Of a stretch of 12,257 nucleotides of DNA, positions 1-7,099 are shown in pieces (the stretch's first letter is position 1; each line of letters starts with the position of its first letter). The notes under the pieces were generated by a model. It searched no databases, had not been told where the DNA came from, and saw only the letters and a program-made list of their open reading frames with translations. Location of the stretch: the NCBI GenBank assembly GCA_022866195.1, contig JALHUF010000706.1:1-12257 (forward strand), in the 5' to 3' direction. The position numbers and the translations under genes are program-made. Origin of the DNA: Terriglobia bacterium (GTDB lineage: Bacteria; Acidobacteriota; Terriglobia; UBA7540).

Positions 1-134
1 CTATCCTTCTGAGCTTTCCGAATCGTCATTTCAATGTCGTTAGCTTGTTGGGCAAACGCACCAAGACTCGCTACAATCATTATGAAGAGGAATAGAAACA
101 CGCCGACAACCACTTGCAGTTTTCTGGGCTTCAT
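1..134 (-). CDS. N-terminus of a small exported protein, cut by the window edge
   Basis: The reading frame opens with an ATG at 134-132 on the minus strand and runs off the left edge after 44 codons. A GGAGG motif lies about 8 nt upstream, which supports the start. The protein begins MKPRKLQVVVG, followed by a long hydrophobic stretch (VFLFLFIMIVASLGAFA) and then QQANDIEMTIRKAQKD. This is a clear Sec signal peptide with likely cleavage after AFA (about residue 28). The mature protein would therefore be in the periplasm or outside the cell. Too little of the mature part is visible to name a family. It lies downstream of the minus-strand oxidoreductase with about 205 nt between them, a gap full of hairpins, so it may have its own promoter or be separated from the upstream gene by a terminator. 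Confidence 0.7.
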   Translation of the reverse strand, partial: MKPRKLQVVVGVFLFLFIMIVASLGAFAQQANDIEMTIRKAQKD

Positions 135-180
135 CTGACTACCCTCCTTCCTGGCACGCGGTTCGAACTCGCGGCATTAC

Positions 181-344
181 ACATGACGGCGGGCTAATGC
201 TTGTGCGCAGAGCGTCACAACAATTGAGATTATGCCCATAGCTCGTAGCGCAAGATTCGCTTTTCAAATCTTGCGGTTTCTGCTTCAAAAGACTCGGAAA
301 GACCGCAATCCCGCTCTGCGGGACTGACCGTGGCTACGACTATG
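181..344. other. Hairpin-rich intergenic region with mutually exclusive stems
   Basis: Several inverted repeats can be read directly. TTGTGCGC (201-208) pairs with GCGTCACAA (212-220) with one bulged T. CGCAAGATT (249-257) pairs perfectly with AATCTTGCG (267-275) around a 9-nt loop. TCCCGC (309-314) pairs with GCGGGA (318-323) around TCT. The arms CATAGCTCGTAGC (237-249) and GCTACGACTATG (333-344) pair with one bulge and enclose the inner hairpins. TTGCGGT (271-277) can instead pair with ACCGCAA (302-308), which would break the 249-275 stem. The region is the 3' end of the oxidoreductase gene, whose TAG stop lies in the outer arm, and the upstream region of the gene at 1-134. No clear U-run follows, so a classical terminator is only one option. 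A regulatory leader or a REP-like palindrome is also possible. Confidence 0.5.
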
Positions 345-1560
345 TCGTCACCGTCAGCCCATCCTCGCCCAGGACCGCCCGAGCCTGCTTGTGGTGCGCG
401 ATGTTGGCGAGGTGCAGCGTGCGCACCGCCTGGTGGCCGATCTCAATCGTGGCGTTGGGCTGCTGGCGGCTGCGGACGCAGTCCAGGAAGTTCTTGATGT
501 GGGGTGGAGTCTGCGTCAAGCCGCCCGGCAGTTTCTCAATCGCCGGCTCGGGCCGAATCCAGCGCGTGCTGGGAGCCCACGGTTCCTGGTAAAGACGGTA
601 ACCGGCCTCGCAAAGCTCCAGCGTCGCCTTCTGCCCTTGGAAGACAAGGCCCCAGCCGTTCTGGAACGAATTGGTGTAGGTCAGCGTCCAAGTGCAGGTA
701 AAACGCGGAAACTCAAAGATGGCGCAGAAGGTATCGGGAGTTTCCGCAGGTTGCAGCTTGTAGACCTGACCGTAGCATTGCGCGGCGATGGGCTGCGTGG
801 CGTTCGTAAACCACTGGATGACGTCTATCAGGTGGGTGCCCTGGTCGGTCATGTTGCCGCCTGAGAAGGCCCAGAAGTAGCGCCAGTAGCGAAAGCGGAC
901 AGGCTCGAAAGGCTGCTTCCTCGCCGGTCCCACAAAGCGCCCCCAGTCGAGTCGATCGGTGAGCACGGGCCGCACTTTGACCTCGCGGTTCCAATACCAC
1001 TCGGCGCGCACCAGATTGATTTCGCCGAGCGTTCCCTGGTCAATAATCTGCTTGCACTCCTGGACCATCGCGGAGCTGCGCCGCTGCATGCCCACCTGCA
1101 CGATGCGGTCGGTCTTGCGTACCTCCGCCACCATGTTGGCCCCCTGCTCGATAGACCAGGAAAGCGGCTTTTCACAGTACACGTCTTTTCCGGCCCGCAA
1201 AGCGTCCAGCAAGTGGTCGTGGTGCCAATGGTCCGGCGTGGCGATCAGCACGGCATCGATGTCCTTGCGCTCCAGCAGCTTTCGGTGGTCCGTGTAGCCC
1301 TTCGCCTCCGGTCCAGCGATCTCCAACCCGGCATCCAAGTGAATGCCATAAACATCGCAGACGGCTGCCCACTCGACGCCCTGGTCCTTGAAATTCTCCA
1401 TGTGCCCGCGGCCCATACCGCCCGCTCCGATAATGCCCATAGTGATGCGATCGTTCGCCCCAAACACTTTTCCGCTGAAGGAAGGGTGGGCCAGCACGCC
1501 TAAACCCACGGCTGCGCTGCGGCCCAGAAATCCTCGGCGCGTCATTTCGTTGCTGTCCAT
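340..1560 (-). CDS. Tat-exported Gfo/Idh/MocA-family oxidoreductase
   Basis: This is a 406-aa NAD(P)-dependent oxidoreductase of the Gfo/Idh/MocA family, whose members act on sugars, sugar acids and inositols. The N-terminus carries a twin-arginine motif (T7-RRGFLG) followed by a short hydrophobic region, so the folded, cofactor-loaded enzyme is probably exported. The Rossmann glycine motif GAGGMG is at 45-50, with an acidic residue after strand 2 (D69). TPDHWH is at 108-113 and the family signature EKP is at 130-132, where K131 is the expected catalytic lysine. MTDQGTHLID at 237-246 supplies the usual Asp and His (D239, H243). GGAGG sits 6 nt before the ATG, so the start is firm. It is transcribed away from the ADP-ribosylglycohydrolase-fold gene. 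Family and fold are clear; the sugar substrate cannot be told from sequence. Confidence 0.93.
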   Translation of the reverse strand: MDSNEMTRRGFLGRSAAVGLGVLAHPSFSGKVFGANDRITMGIIGAGGMGRGHMENFKDQGVEWAAVCDVYGIHLDAGLEIAGPEAKGYTDHRKLLERKDIDAVLIATPDHWHHDHLLDALRAGKDVYCEKPLSWSIEQGANMVAEVRKTDRIVQVGMQRRSSAMVQECKQIIDQGTLGEINLVRAEWYWNREVKVRPVLTDRLDWGRFVGPARKQPFEPVRFRYWRYFWAFSGGNMTDQGTHLIDVIQWFTNATQPIAAQCYGQVYKLQPAETPDTFCAIFEFPRFTCTWTLTYTNSFQNGWGLVFQGQKATLELCEAGYRLYQEPWAPSTRWIRPEPAIEKLPGGLTQTPPHIKNFLDCVRSRQQPNATIEIGHQAVRTLHLANIAHHKQARAVLGEDGLTVTT

Positions 1561-1812
1561 GGAACACCTCCGGTTTGTGCTGGCGGCGATTCGATTAGAG
1601 GCCGTGCCCCGCTGTCCAGCCGGCGAGTTGCGCCGGCCAGAAGAACCCGCCGGCCGAAGGTGCCATGGCGGGTTGAGGCGGGGTAGTTACCTATCGCGGC
1701 CGAGTCACGAAGTGGCGTAAGGCATGAAGACGGCGCATAATTGTGCCCGCGCCGGCAAGTGGGTACCCGGGTGCAGTCAGCTCGGGCCCGCAAGTGCGCG
1801 CGGAGGTTCTGA
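1561..1812. promoter_or_regulatory. Divergent promoter region with two hairpins
   Basis: This 252-nt gap separates the minus-strand oxidoreductase from the plus-strand operon and must hold promoters for both. GCCGGCG (1619-1625) and CGCCGGC (1631-1637) form a perfect 7-bp stem with a 5-nt loop. Just after it, AACCCGCC (1644-1651) and GGCGGGTT (1667-1674) form a perfect 8-bp stem. A -10-like CATAAT lies at 1736-1741 on the plus strand, but I see no good -35 for it. Ribosome binding sites are clear on both sides: GGAGG at 1567-1571 (minus) and at 1802-1806 (plus). No regulator gene is present in the window, so any operator role for the hairpins is a guess. Confidence 0.45.
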
Positions 1813-3396
1813 ATGGCAAAGTGCTGGGTGAAGCAAGTGGTGTTGGGTATGGGGCTTGTCATCCTCATTCCCGGTGTTGTCACGGCCGCAGGCGAGCAGA
1901 AGAGCGGCAAGGGACTCGCGGCTGCCAAGCGATCCCTAACGCTTGCGGAACTGGAAGACAAAGTTCGTGGCGGGTGGGCCGGCCAGATGATCGGCGTTAC
2001 CTATGGCGCGCCGACCGAGTTCAGGTTCCAGGGAAAAATCAATGAGAGTCCACGCGTGTGGAAGCCCGAGGAACTCGCGGGCGCACTCGACCAGGATGAC
2101 CTGTACGTTGAAATGACGTTTGCCGACGTAATGGATCGCCTGGGCCTGGAGGCGACCACCGCGCAGTACGGCGAGGCGTTCCGGGATTCGAAATACCGTC
2201 TCTGGCACGCCAATCTGGCAGCGCGGCGCCTGCTGAGGCGCGGGGTGAAGGCGCCGCTGTCGGGGCATCCGGATTTCAATCTGCACGCCAATGATATCGA
2301 CTTCCAAATCGAGTCGGATTTCATCGGTCTGATGTGCCCGGGCCTGCCGCGAGCCGCGCAGCGTTACGCCGACCGCGTGGGCCACGTGATGAACTACGGT
2401 GACGGCGTGTACGGCGGGATTTTCGTGGGCGCCATGTACTCCGCCGCTTTCTTCGAGAAGGATCCCCGCAAGGTGGTGGAGGCTGGCGTCGCCGCCCTTC
2501 CCGCCGCGAGCGTCTATACGGAGATGATCCGTGACGTCCTGAAATGGTCCGCGGAAGACGCGGACTGGAAGAGGACGTGGCAACTGCTGGAGGACAAGCG
2601 GGACAAGGATGACCCTTGCCCGGACGGAGCGCTGCGCCCCTTCAACATCGACGCGGCACTGAACGGCGCTTACATCGCGCTCGGCCTCCTCTATGGAAAC
2701 GGCGATTTCGAAAAGACCATGGAAGTGGCCATGCGCGCCGGGCAGGACAGCGATTGCAATCCCTCGTCTGCAGCAGGCGTATTAGGCGTCATGCTCGGCT
2801 ACCAGGGTATTCCTGCGCAGTGGACCCAACCTCTGGCCGCCATTGCCGAGGAGAAATTCTCCTACACGAACTACTCTTTCAACTCGATTGTGAAGAGCAC
2901 CGTCGCGCGCGCGAAACTCGCGGTCAAGAAAGAAGGCGGAAGCGTGGATGCGAAAGGCCTCGTAGTGCCCGCGCAGAAGCCAACGCCCCTGAAGCTCGAG
3001 CAATTTGCGCCCGGCAAGGTGGTGGAACGCATCGCGCTCATTGACCCACGTTGGAAATGGCAAGGCCCCTGGGAAAAGGTCGCTGAAGGCCAATCCGCTC
3101 GGCGTTCCAAGAACGCTGGGGCCGAAGCCACGGTTTCCTTCGACGGCACCGGAGCCATGTTGGTGGGGAGCCTGGATACCGACCGCGGCACTGCGGATCT
3201 CTACCTGGACGAGAAGTGGATGGGGAAAATCGATGGCTACAACGATGATGGCGACCGCGGCGGCGAAGGCCTCTGGGGCAAGTTTGACTTGCAGCCCGGA
3301 AATCACATCCTCCGCGTGGTGGTCAAGGGCGAACCCTATCCCGGCTCCAAAGATGCCTGGATTTATCTCGAAGACCTCATCGTCTACCGCAAGTAG
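1813..3396 (+). CDS. Exported ADP-ribosylglycohydrolase-fold protein with C-terminal beta-rich module
   Basis: This 527-aa protein starts with a signal peptide (MAKCWVKQVVLGMGLVILIPGVVTAA, cleavage near residue 26), behind GGAGG spaced 6 nt from the ATG. Residues about 42-370 match the ADP-ribosylglycohydrolase (DraG-like) fold: RGGWAGQMIG at 52-61, DQDDLYVEMTF at 93-103 in place of the usual TDDT metal motif, and GQDSDCN at 310-316 in place of GGDTDT. The acidic positions D95/D96 and D312/D314 are kept, so metal binding is plausible. Residues about 405-527 (WKWQGPWEKV through YLEDLIVYRK) look like a beta-sandwich similar to carbohydrate-binding modules. Classical members remove ADP-ribose in the cytoplasm. 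Export plus an added beta module and sugar-locus neighbours suggest an N- or O-glycoside substrate instead, which is an inference. It is the first gene of a likely run with the barrel protein and the SDR. Confidence 0.88.
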   Translation: MAKCWVKQVVLGMGLVILIPGVVTAAGEQKSGKGLAAAKRSLTLAELEDKVRGGWAGQMIGVTYGAPTEFRFQGKINESPRVWKPEELAGALDQDDLYVEMTFADVMDRLGLEATTAQYGEAFRDSKYRLWHANLAARRLLRRGVKAPLSGHPDFNLHANDIDFQIESDFIGLMCPGLPRAAQRYADRVGHVMNYGDGVYGGIFVGAMYSAAFFEKDPRKVVEAGVAALPAASVYTEMIRDVLKWSAEDADWKRTWQLLEDKRDKDDPCPDGALRPFNIDAALNGAYIALGLLYGNGDFEKTMEVAMRAGQDSDCNPSSAAGVLGVMLGYQGIPAQWTQPLAAIAEEKFSYTNYSFNSIVKSTVARAKLAVKKEGGSVDAKGLVVPAQKPTPLKLEQFAPGKVVERIALIDPRWKWQGPWEKVAEGQSARRSKNAGAEATVSFDGTGAMLVGSLDTDRGTADLYLDEKWMGKIDGYNDDGDRGGEGLWGKFDLQPGNHILRVVVKGEPYPGSKDAWIYLEDLIVYRK

Positions 3397-3578
3397 GGAG
3401 AGGGGTAGCCGGCCACTTGCCGCGCTGGTCCAGGGACGAAGTCGATTGCCGTCGTAGGCGGCTGACTCACAATACCCCGGAAGTGGACGTAGCATCGCGG
3501 CCGAGGAAGGCACGTCATCAATCCCGTCTCCAGGTCGCGACGCCGCGCCGCGATTTGGATTTCGAGGAAAGGAATGCC

Positions 3579-5252
3579 ATGATGCCTGCCAAGAGAGCGT
3601 TGGTCCGTTGGCTCGCGGCCCTTGGGATAGTGATGGTTTCCCTGCTGGCGGCTGCGAGCGCTTCTGCCGCCGAGAACTACGTCAATGCCCAGCTTCCCTG
3701 GCACGAAGCCGTGCTGGATGCCCAGGGGAAGCTGCTCGCCTGGCATCAACCGGAAAAGAATCGCGGCTACGACAAGGTCTTGAGACTGGGCTGGGATTTC
3801 CTGGAACACAAGGTCCCCGCAGACACCCGGCACGGCACCGGGCTCAAGATCTACCTCATCAACTCCGTCTACCACCCGGACACCCTCCAAGGCTTCAACT
3901 GGCAGCACAACCCGGCGATGCTGTATGCGGCCATGGTGGATTCGCTGCTCGGATGGTATCCGTATTCCGCCGACGAGGAAGCGATCCGCGTGGTCCGCGA
4001 GATGTTGGACCACCAACTGGCCAATGGAACTACGCCCGCTGACTGGGAGTGGGCCAGCGTCCCGTTCGCCACCAATTGCGACGATGAACCGAAGTACGGG
4101 CGCTGCATCCAGAATATGCCGCGGGAGTTCTTCGGCGGCATCGAAACCGACAAGATTGGCGAACTCGGTGCCGGTTACACACTTTTCTACGAAATGACGG
4201 GCGAACGGAAATACCTTGAGGCGGCGCTGCGTTCGGCCGAAGCGCTGGCCAAACACGTCCGTCCGGGCGACGCCGAGCACACCCCCTGGCCCTTCCGCGT
4301 CAACGCGCGCACAGGGGAAGTTCTCGCCCGCGAGGAGTTCGGCGGCAACGTAGTGGCGTCAGTGCGGATGTTCGACGAACTCATCCGCCTCCGCGCCGGC
4401 GATACTACCCGCTTCCAGAAGGCCCGCGATATGGCCTGGAAATGGATGCTGGACCACCCTCTGAACTCGATGAGCCCCGCCTGGGACAAATGGAGCGGCT
4501 ATTTTGAAGATGTCCCGAAGAGCACGGAGAACGTGAACCAAACGGCGCCCACCATGACGGCGTATTACATCTTGACCCGCGACGACCCCGCCGCGGTCGA
4601 TGCCGATTGGATACCCCACGTTGGCCACCTGATCGATTGGGTACGCCGCCGTTTTGGCCGTGGCCCCTTCTTCGGCGCCTGGGGAATCGACGAGCAAGGC
4701 ACTCTGGACGGCCACGGTTGTTGCTCCCGTGCCGGACTCGGCAGCGACACCTCCCGCTGGGCTGCCATCAACGCCATGTACTACGAGCGGACCGGCGATA
4801 CCCAAGCCCGCGAGGACGCGTTCCGCTCGCTCAACTACGCCACTTACTTTGCCGGGGAGGATGGCCGGGTATCCTGTTGCGGGCGCGGCTTCGGAGACCC
4901 CTACTGGTTCAGCGACGGCTATGGCGATTATCTCCGCCACTTTATCTGGGGCATGGGCGCCGTGCCGGAGTGGGCACCCGCGGCGGAAAATCACCTGCTG
5001 CGCTCCACCTCAGTCATTCAGAGAGTAAGTTACGGCGAGCGGAGTGTGGAGTACCGGACTTTCGACGCGGCCGGAACTCAGGTGCTCCGACTCAACTTCA
5101 AGCCGACCCGAATCATGGCGGGCGGAACGGCGCTCAATGAACGGAATGACCTGAGGGAGGAAGGCTACACGGTCCAATCCCTCGCTGGCGGCGATTACGT
5201 GCTGCGGGTCCGGCACACGAAGTCCAACCAAGTCAGTGTCACGGCGAGGTAG
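3579..5252 (+). CDS. Exported alpha-helical barrel protein, glycosidase-like, unknown activity
   Basis: I place the start at the ATG at 3579 (557 aa), with AGGAAAGGA just upstream and a good signal peptide (MMPAKRALVRWLAALG..., cleavage near residue 30). The open frame extends up to 3417, but those codons look non-coding and lie before the ribosome binding site. The mature protein is rich in paired helices of the type seen in six-hairpin glycosidases and uronyl hydrolases: NPAMLYAAMVDSLLGWYPYS, GELGAGYTLFYEMTGERKYLEAALRSAEALAKH, NQTAPTMTAYYI and RWAAINAMYYERTGD. A short beta-rich tail follows after about residue 490. Two Cys-Cys pairs (C381-C382 in GHGCCSR and C433-C434 in SCCGRGFGDPYWFSDGYGDY) stand out. 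I do not recognise a named family with certainty. The SDR gene starts 21 nt downstream, so the two are probably cotranscribed. The 182-nt gap before this gene shows no clear terminator or promoter. Confidence 0.8.
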   Translation: MMPAKRALVRWLAALGIVMVSLLAAASASAAENYVNAQLPWHEAVLDAQGKLLAWHQPEKNRGYDKVLRLGWDFLEHKVPADTRHGTGLKIYLINSVYHPDTLQGFNWQHNPAMLYAAMVDSLLGWYPYSADEEAIRVVREMLDHQLANGTTPADWEWASVPFATNCDDEPKYGRCIQNMPREFFGGIETDKIGELGAGYTLFYEMTGERKYLEAALRSAEALAKHVRPGDAEHTPWPFRVNARTGEVLAREEFGGNVVASVRMFDELIRLRAGDTTRFQKARDMAWKWMLDHPLNSMSPAWDKWSGYFEDVPKSTENVNQTAPTMTAYYILTRDDPAAVDADWIPHVGHLIDWVRRRFGRGPFFGAWGIDEQGTLDGHGCCSRAGLGSDTSRWAAINAMYYERTGDTQAREDAFRSLNYATYFAGEDGRVSCCGRGFGDPYWFSDGYGDYLRHFIWGMGAVPEWAPAAENHLLRSTSVIQRVSYGERSVEYRTFDAAGTQVLRLNFKPTRIMAGGTALNERNDLREEGYTVQSLAGGDYVLRVRHTKSNQVSVTAR

Positions 5253-5273
5253 CGGCCAAGGAAAGGAACGCTA

Positions 5274-6047
5274 ATGAAACTTGAGAATCGTGTTGCCGTC
5301 ATAACCGGCGCGGGCTCGGGGATCGGGCGAGCCTCCGCTCTGGAATTTGCCAGGGAAGGAGCCCGCGTAGTTGTTGCCGACCTCAATCTCGCGGGCGCCC
5401 TCGAAACCGTAAGGCAGATAAAAGCGGGCGGCGGCCAAGCCATCGCGGTGGAGACTGACGTCGCCCGGCCGGAGTCGGTACAGACGCTCGTTGCGCAGAC
5501 GCTGGAAGCCTTCTCCCAGGTCCATGTGCTCCTTAACAACGCGGCCATCCAGGTCAACAAAACGGTTGAGGACACCACGGTGGAGGAATGGAACCGCGAA
5601 ATCAACGTTAATCTGGGCGGCGTTTTCCTCTGCTCCAAGTTCTTCCTGCCTCACCTGCGCCAGACAAGGGGTTGCATCATCAATATGTCGTCGGTGAACG
5701 GCTTCTTTGTCGAGCCAATGTGCGCCGGCTATTGCGCGACCAAAGCGGCCATTATCGGGTTGACCAAGGCGATGGCCATAGACCACGGCAAGGAGGGCAT
5801 CCGGGTGAATTGCATCTGCCCCGGCTATATCGACGCGGGGTTAGCCTGGGGCTACTTCGAAGCCCAGCCCGACCCTGCCGCCGCCCGCGCCGCAGCGGGA
5901 AAACTCCACGCCCTCTGGCGCATCGGGCGGCCCGAAGAAGTAGCCCGCGTCGCCGTTTTCCTCGCCAGTGACGAAGCCTCTTTTATGACTGGGTCCGCCG
6001 TGGTCGTGGATGGCGGCTTTGGCTCCGGCCTTCCGCCGAGCAGTTGA
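5274..6047 (+). CDS. Short-chain dehydrogenase/reductase (classical SDR)
   Basis: This 257-aa cytoplasmic protein is a classical SDR of standard length. It has the cofactor motif TGAGSGIG at 11-18, D36 at the end of strand 2 (which favours NAD(H) over NADP(H)), D62-V63 after strand 3, NNAA at 88-91 (usual form NNAG), and the catalytic set N113, S140, Y153 and K157 in YCATK. The C-terminal SFMTGSAVVVDGG segment is typical of SDRs related to glucose or 3-oxoacyl dehydrogenases. The ATG is preceded by GGAAAGGA, and the gene lies 21 nt after the barrel-protein gene, implying one transcript. A role oxidising or reducing a sugar released by the exported enzymes is an inference from context. The exact substrate is unknown. 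Confidence 0.94.
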   Translation: MKLENRVAVITGAGSGIGRASALEFAREGARVVVADLNLAGALETVRQIKAGGGQAIAVETDVARPESVQTLVAQTLEAFSQVHVLLNNAAIQVNKTVEDTTVEEWNREINVNLGGVFLCSKFFLPHLRQTRGCIINMSSVNGFFVEPMCAGYCATKAAIIGLTKAMAIDHGKEGIRVNCICPGYIDAGLAWGYFEAQPDPAAARAAAGKLHALWRIGRPEEVARVAVFLASDEASFMTGSAVVVDGGFGSGLPPSS

Positions 6048-6100
6048 TGTCGGGTCGAGCGGGTTGGGAGCACGCCCCATTGAGGCGGCCACCTGTTGCC

Positions 6101-6129
6101 TGTTGCGCCAGAAGATTCTGTGAGATAAT
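6101..6129 (+). promoter_or_regulatory. Probable promoter for the HEAT-like gene
   Basis: An extended -10 element, TG-A-GATAAT, lies at 6121-6129. A weak -35 (TGTTGC at 6101-6106, 17-bp spacer; alternatively TTGCGC at 6103-6108) precedes it. Transcription would begin near 6136, giving a leader of about 55 nt before the ATG at 6191. This suggests that the HEAT-like gene is transcribed separately from the SDR that ends at 6047. Confidence 0.45.
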
Positions 6130-6190
6130 CCGCCGCAAGCGAGCCTGTTACGAAAGGCGCCTGCGTATCTTTGGCGCGAAGGGGGCGGCG

Positions 6191-7036
6191 ATGAGAGTGC
6201 TCTGGGGATTGACTATCAGCCTCGTTCTCCTGGCTCAGGCGGCTGCGGCCCAACAATCCTTGGCCGACTTGGCACGCAAGGAGCGAGAACGAAAAGCCGG
6301 AGAGCAGAAATCGGGCGTGGAGGTCACGACTGAAGAACTGCGGCGCGGCCAGGTGGACTTCAACCCCCCGCTCGACCCCGCGCGCAAGGGTGACCTGGAC
6401 TACCTCCTCCAACAGCTTTCCCGTCCCCGGGCCACGCCGGAGTTGCTCGGAGCCTTTGTTCCCCTCAAGGCTCAGGCGGTCCCCCGCCTCCTGCCGCTGC
6501 TGCTGAGCACCGATCCCTTGAAGCGTGTGGCCCCCGCCACCGTGCTGACGGTTTTGGGCGACTCGGAAGGGATGGCTGCGATGGCCCGCATGCTGGACGA
6601 TGCAACGGCAGCGGCCGCTGCGACCGTTACGGGTGACGAGGTTTCGCCCGACGCCGCCTTCCGGCAGCGCATGGAGGCCACACGCGAAGCCAATCATGCC
6701 TTGGATATCACCCGGTTGGCTTTCTGGCGGTTTACGGAGGGAAGCACGCTTGCTCCCGAGCAGATGGTGCAGCGACTTCAGACAGGGCCGGCCATTGAGA
6801 TTGTGGGCGGGCCGGACAACGGCCAGCGGCTCTTCAACCGCGCCTTGCGTGACAAAGACCCCAACCTCCGGCTGGGTGCCATTGCTTTGATTCGCGCCGC
6901 CACGGGCGGCAAGGATTTCGGATTTCAGCCGGAGCAGCCCCCGGAGCAAAACGAAGCGGCCATCCAGCTCATTACGACGTTTCTCACCACCGAGCGCGCC
7001 AAGGTCATGTCGGCGCTCGCGACCAAACCCAGGTAA
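6191..7036 (+). CDS. Secreted HEAT-like repeat protein, unknown function
   Basis: I choose the ATG at 6191 (281 aa) rather than the earlier in-frame ATG at 6044. The earlier one overlaps the SDR stop, and its extra 49 codons look like untranslated sequence. From 6191 the protein starts with a signal peptide, MRVLWGLTISLVLLAQAAAA, then QQSLADLARKERERKAGEQK, a charged N-terminus I associate with secreted acidobacterial proteins. The remainder is helical, with segments such as LLGAFVPLKAQAVPRLLPLLLSTDPLKRVAPATVLTVLGDSEGMAAMARML and LFNRALRDKDPNLRLGAIALIRAA that resemble HEAT/Armadillo repeats. Such proteins usually serve as binding scaffolds, and no catalytic motif is seen. The ribosome site is a G-rich AAGGGGG about 7 nt before the ATG. 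No link to the sugar genes can be shown beyond position. Confidence 0.78.
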   Translation: MRVLWGLTISLVLLAQAAAAQQSLADLARKERERKAGEQKSGVEVTTEELRRGQVDFNPPLDPARKGDLDYLLQQLSRPRATPELLGAFVPLKAQAVPRLLPLLLSTDPLKRVAPATVLTVLGDSEGMAAMARMLDDATAAAAATVTGDEVSPDAAFRQRMEATREANHALDITRLAFWRFTEGSTLAPEQMVQRLQTGPAIEIVGGPDNGQRLFNRALRDKDPNLRLGAIALIRAATGGKDFGFQPEQPPEQNEAAIQLITTFLTTERAKVMSALATKPR

Positions 7037-7044
7037 CGGGATTG

Positions 7045-7099
7045 GCGCCCGCCTCAACTCTGCCCGCCAGGGCGCGGCCTGACGCTGCTACGGCAGCGT
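7045..7099. terminator. Hairpins at the convergent gene junction
   Basis: Two inverted repeats lie between the convergent HEAT-like and GH127 genes. GCGCCC (7045-7050) pairs with GGGCGC (7070-7075), and ACGCTGC (7082-7088) pairs perfectly with GCAGCGT (7093-7099) around a TACG tetraloop. The second overlaps the GH127 stop codon (TAG, 7090-7088 on the minus strand). Neither is followed by a U-run, so a classical intrinsic terminator is uncertain, but the position fits bidirectional 3'-end formation or protection. Confidence 0.4.

Noticed and set aside
160..180. GGTTCGAACTC resembling a tRNA T loop
   Set aside because: The flanking bases do not form a proper T stem and no acceptor, D or anticodon arms can be found nearby.
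391..864. Plus-strand open frame of 157 codons opposite the oxidoreductase
   Set aside because: It overlaps the Gfo/Idh/MocA gene, which has EKP and Rossmann motifs; the product resembles nothing known.
1936..2583. Minus-strand open frame of 215 codons opposite the ADP-ribosylglycohydrolase-fold gene
   Set aside because: Antisense shadow with no domain or ribosome site, while the plus-strand frame has a signal peptide and family motifs.
3417..3578. 54-codon N-terminal extension of the barrel protein
   Set aside because: The extension is Arg-rich and lies upstream of a good ribosome site and of a clear signal peptide at 3579.
6044..6190. 49-codon N-terminal extension of the HEAT-like protein
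   Set aside because: It overlaps the SDR stop, contains a likely promoter and would hide the signal peptide that begins at 6191.
5852..7057. Long minus-strand open frame (401 codons) opposite the SDR and HEAT-like genes
   Set aside because: It runs antisense to two well-supported genes, has no recognisable domain and an Arg/Gly/Ser-rich composition typical of a GC-rich shadow frame.
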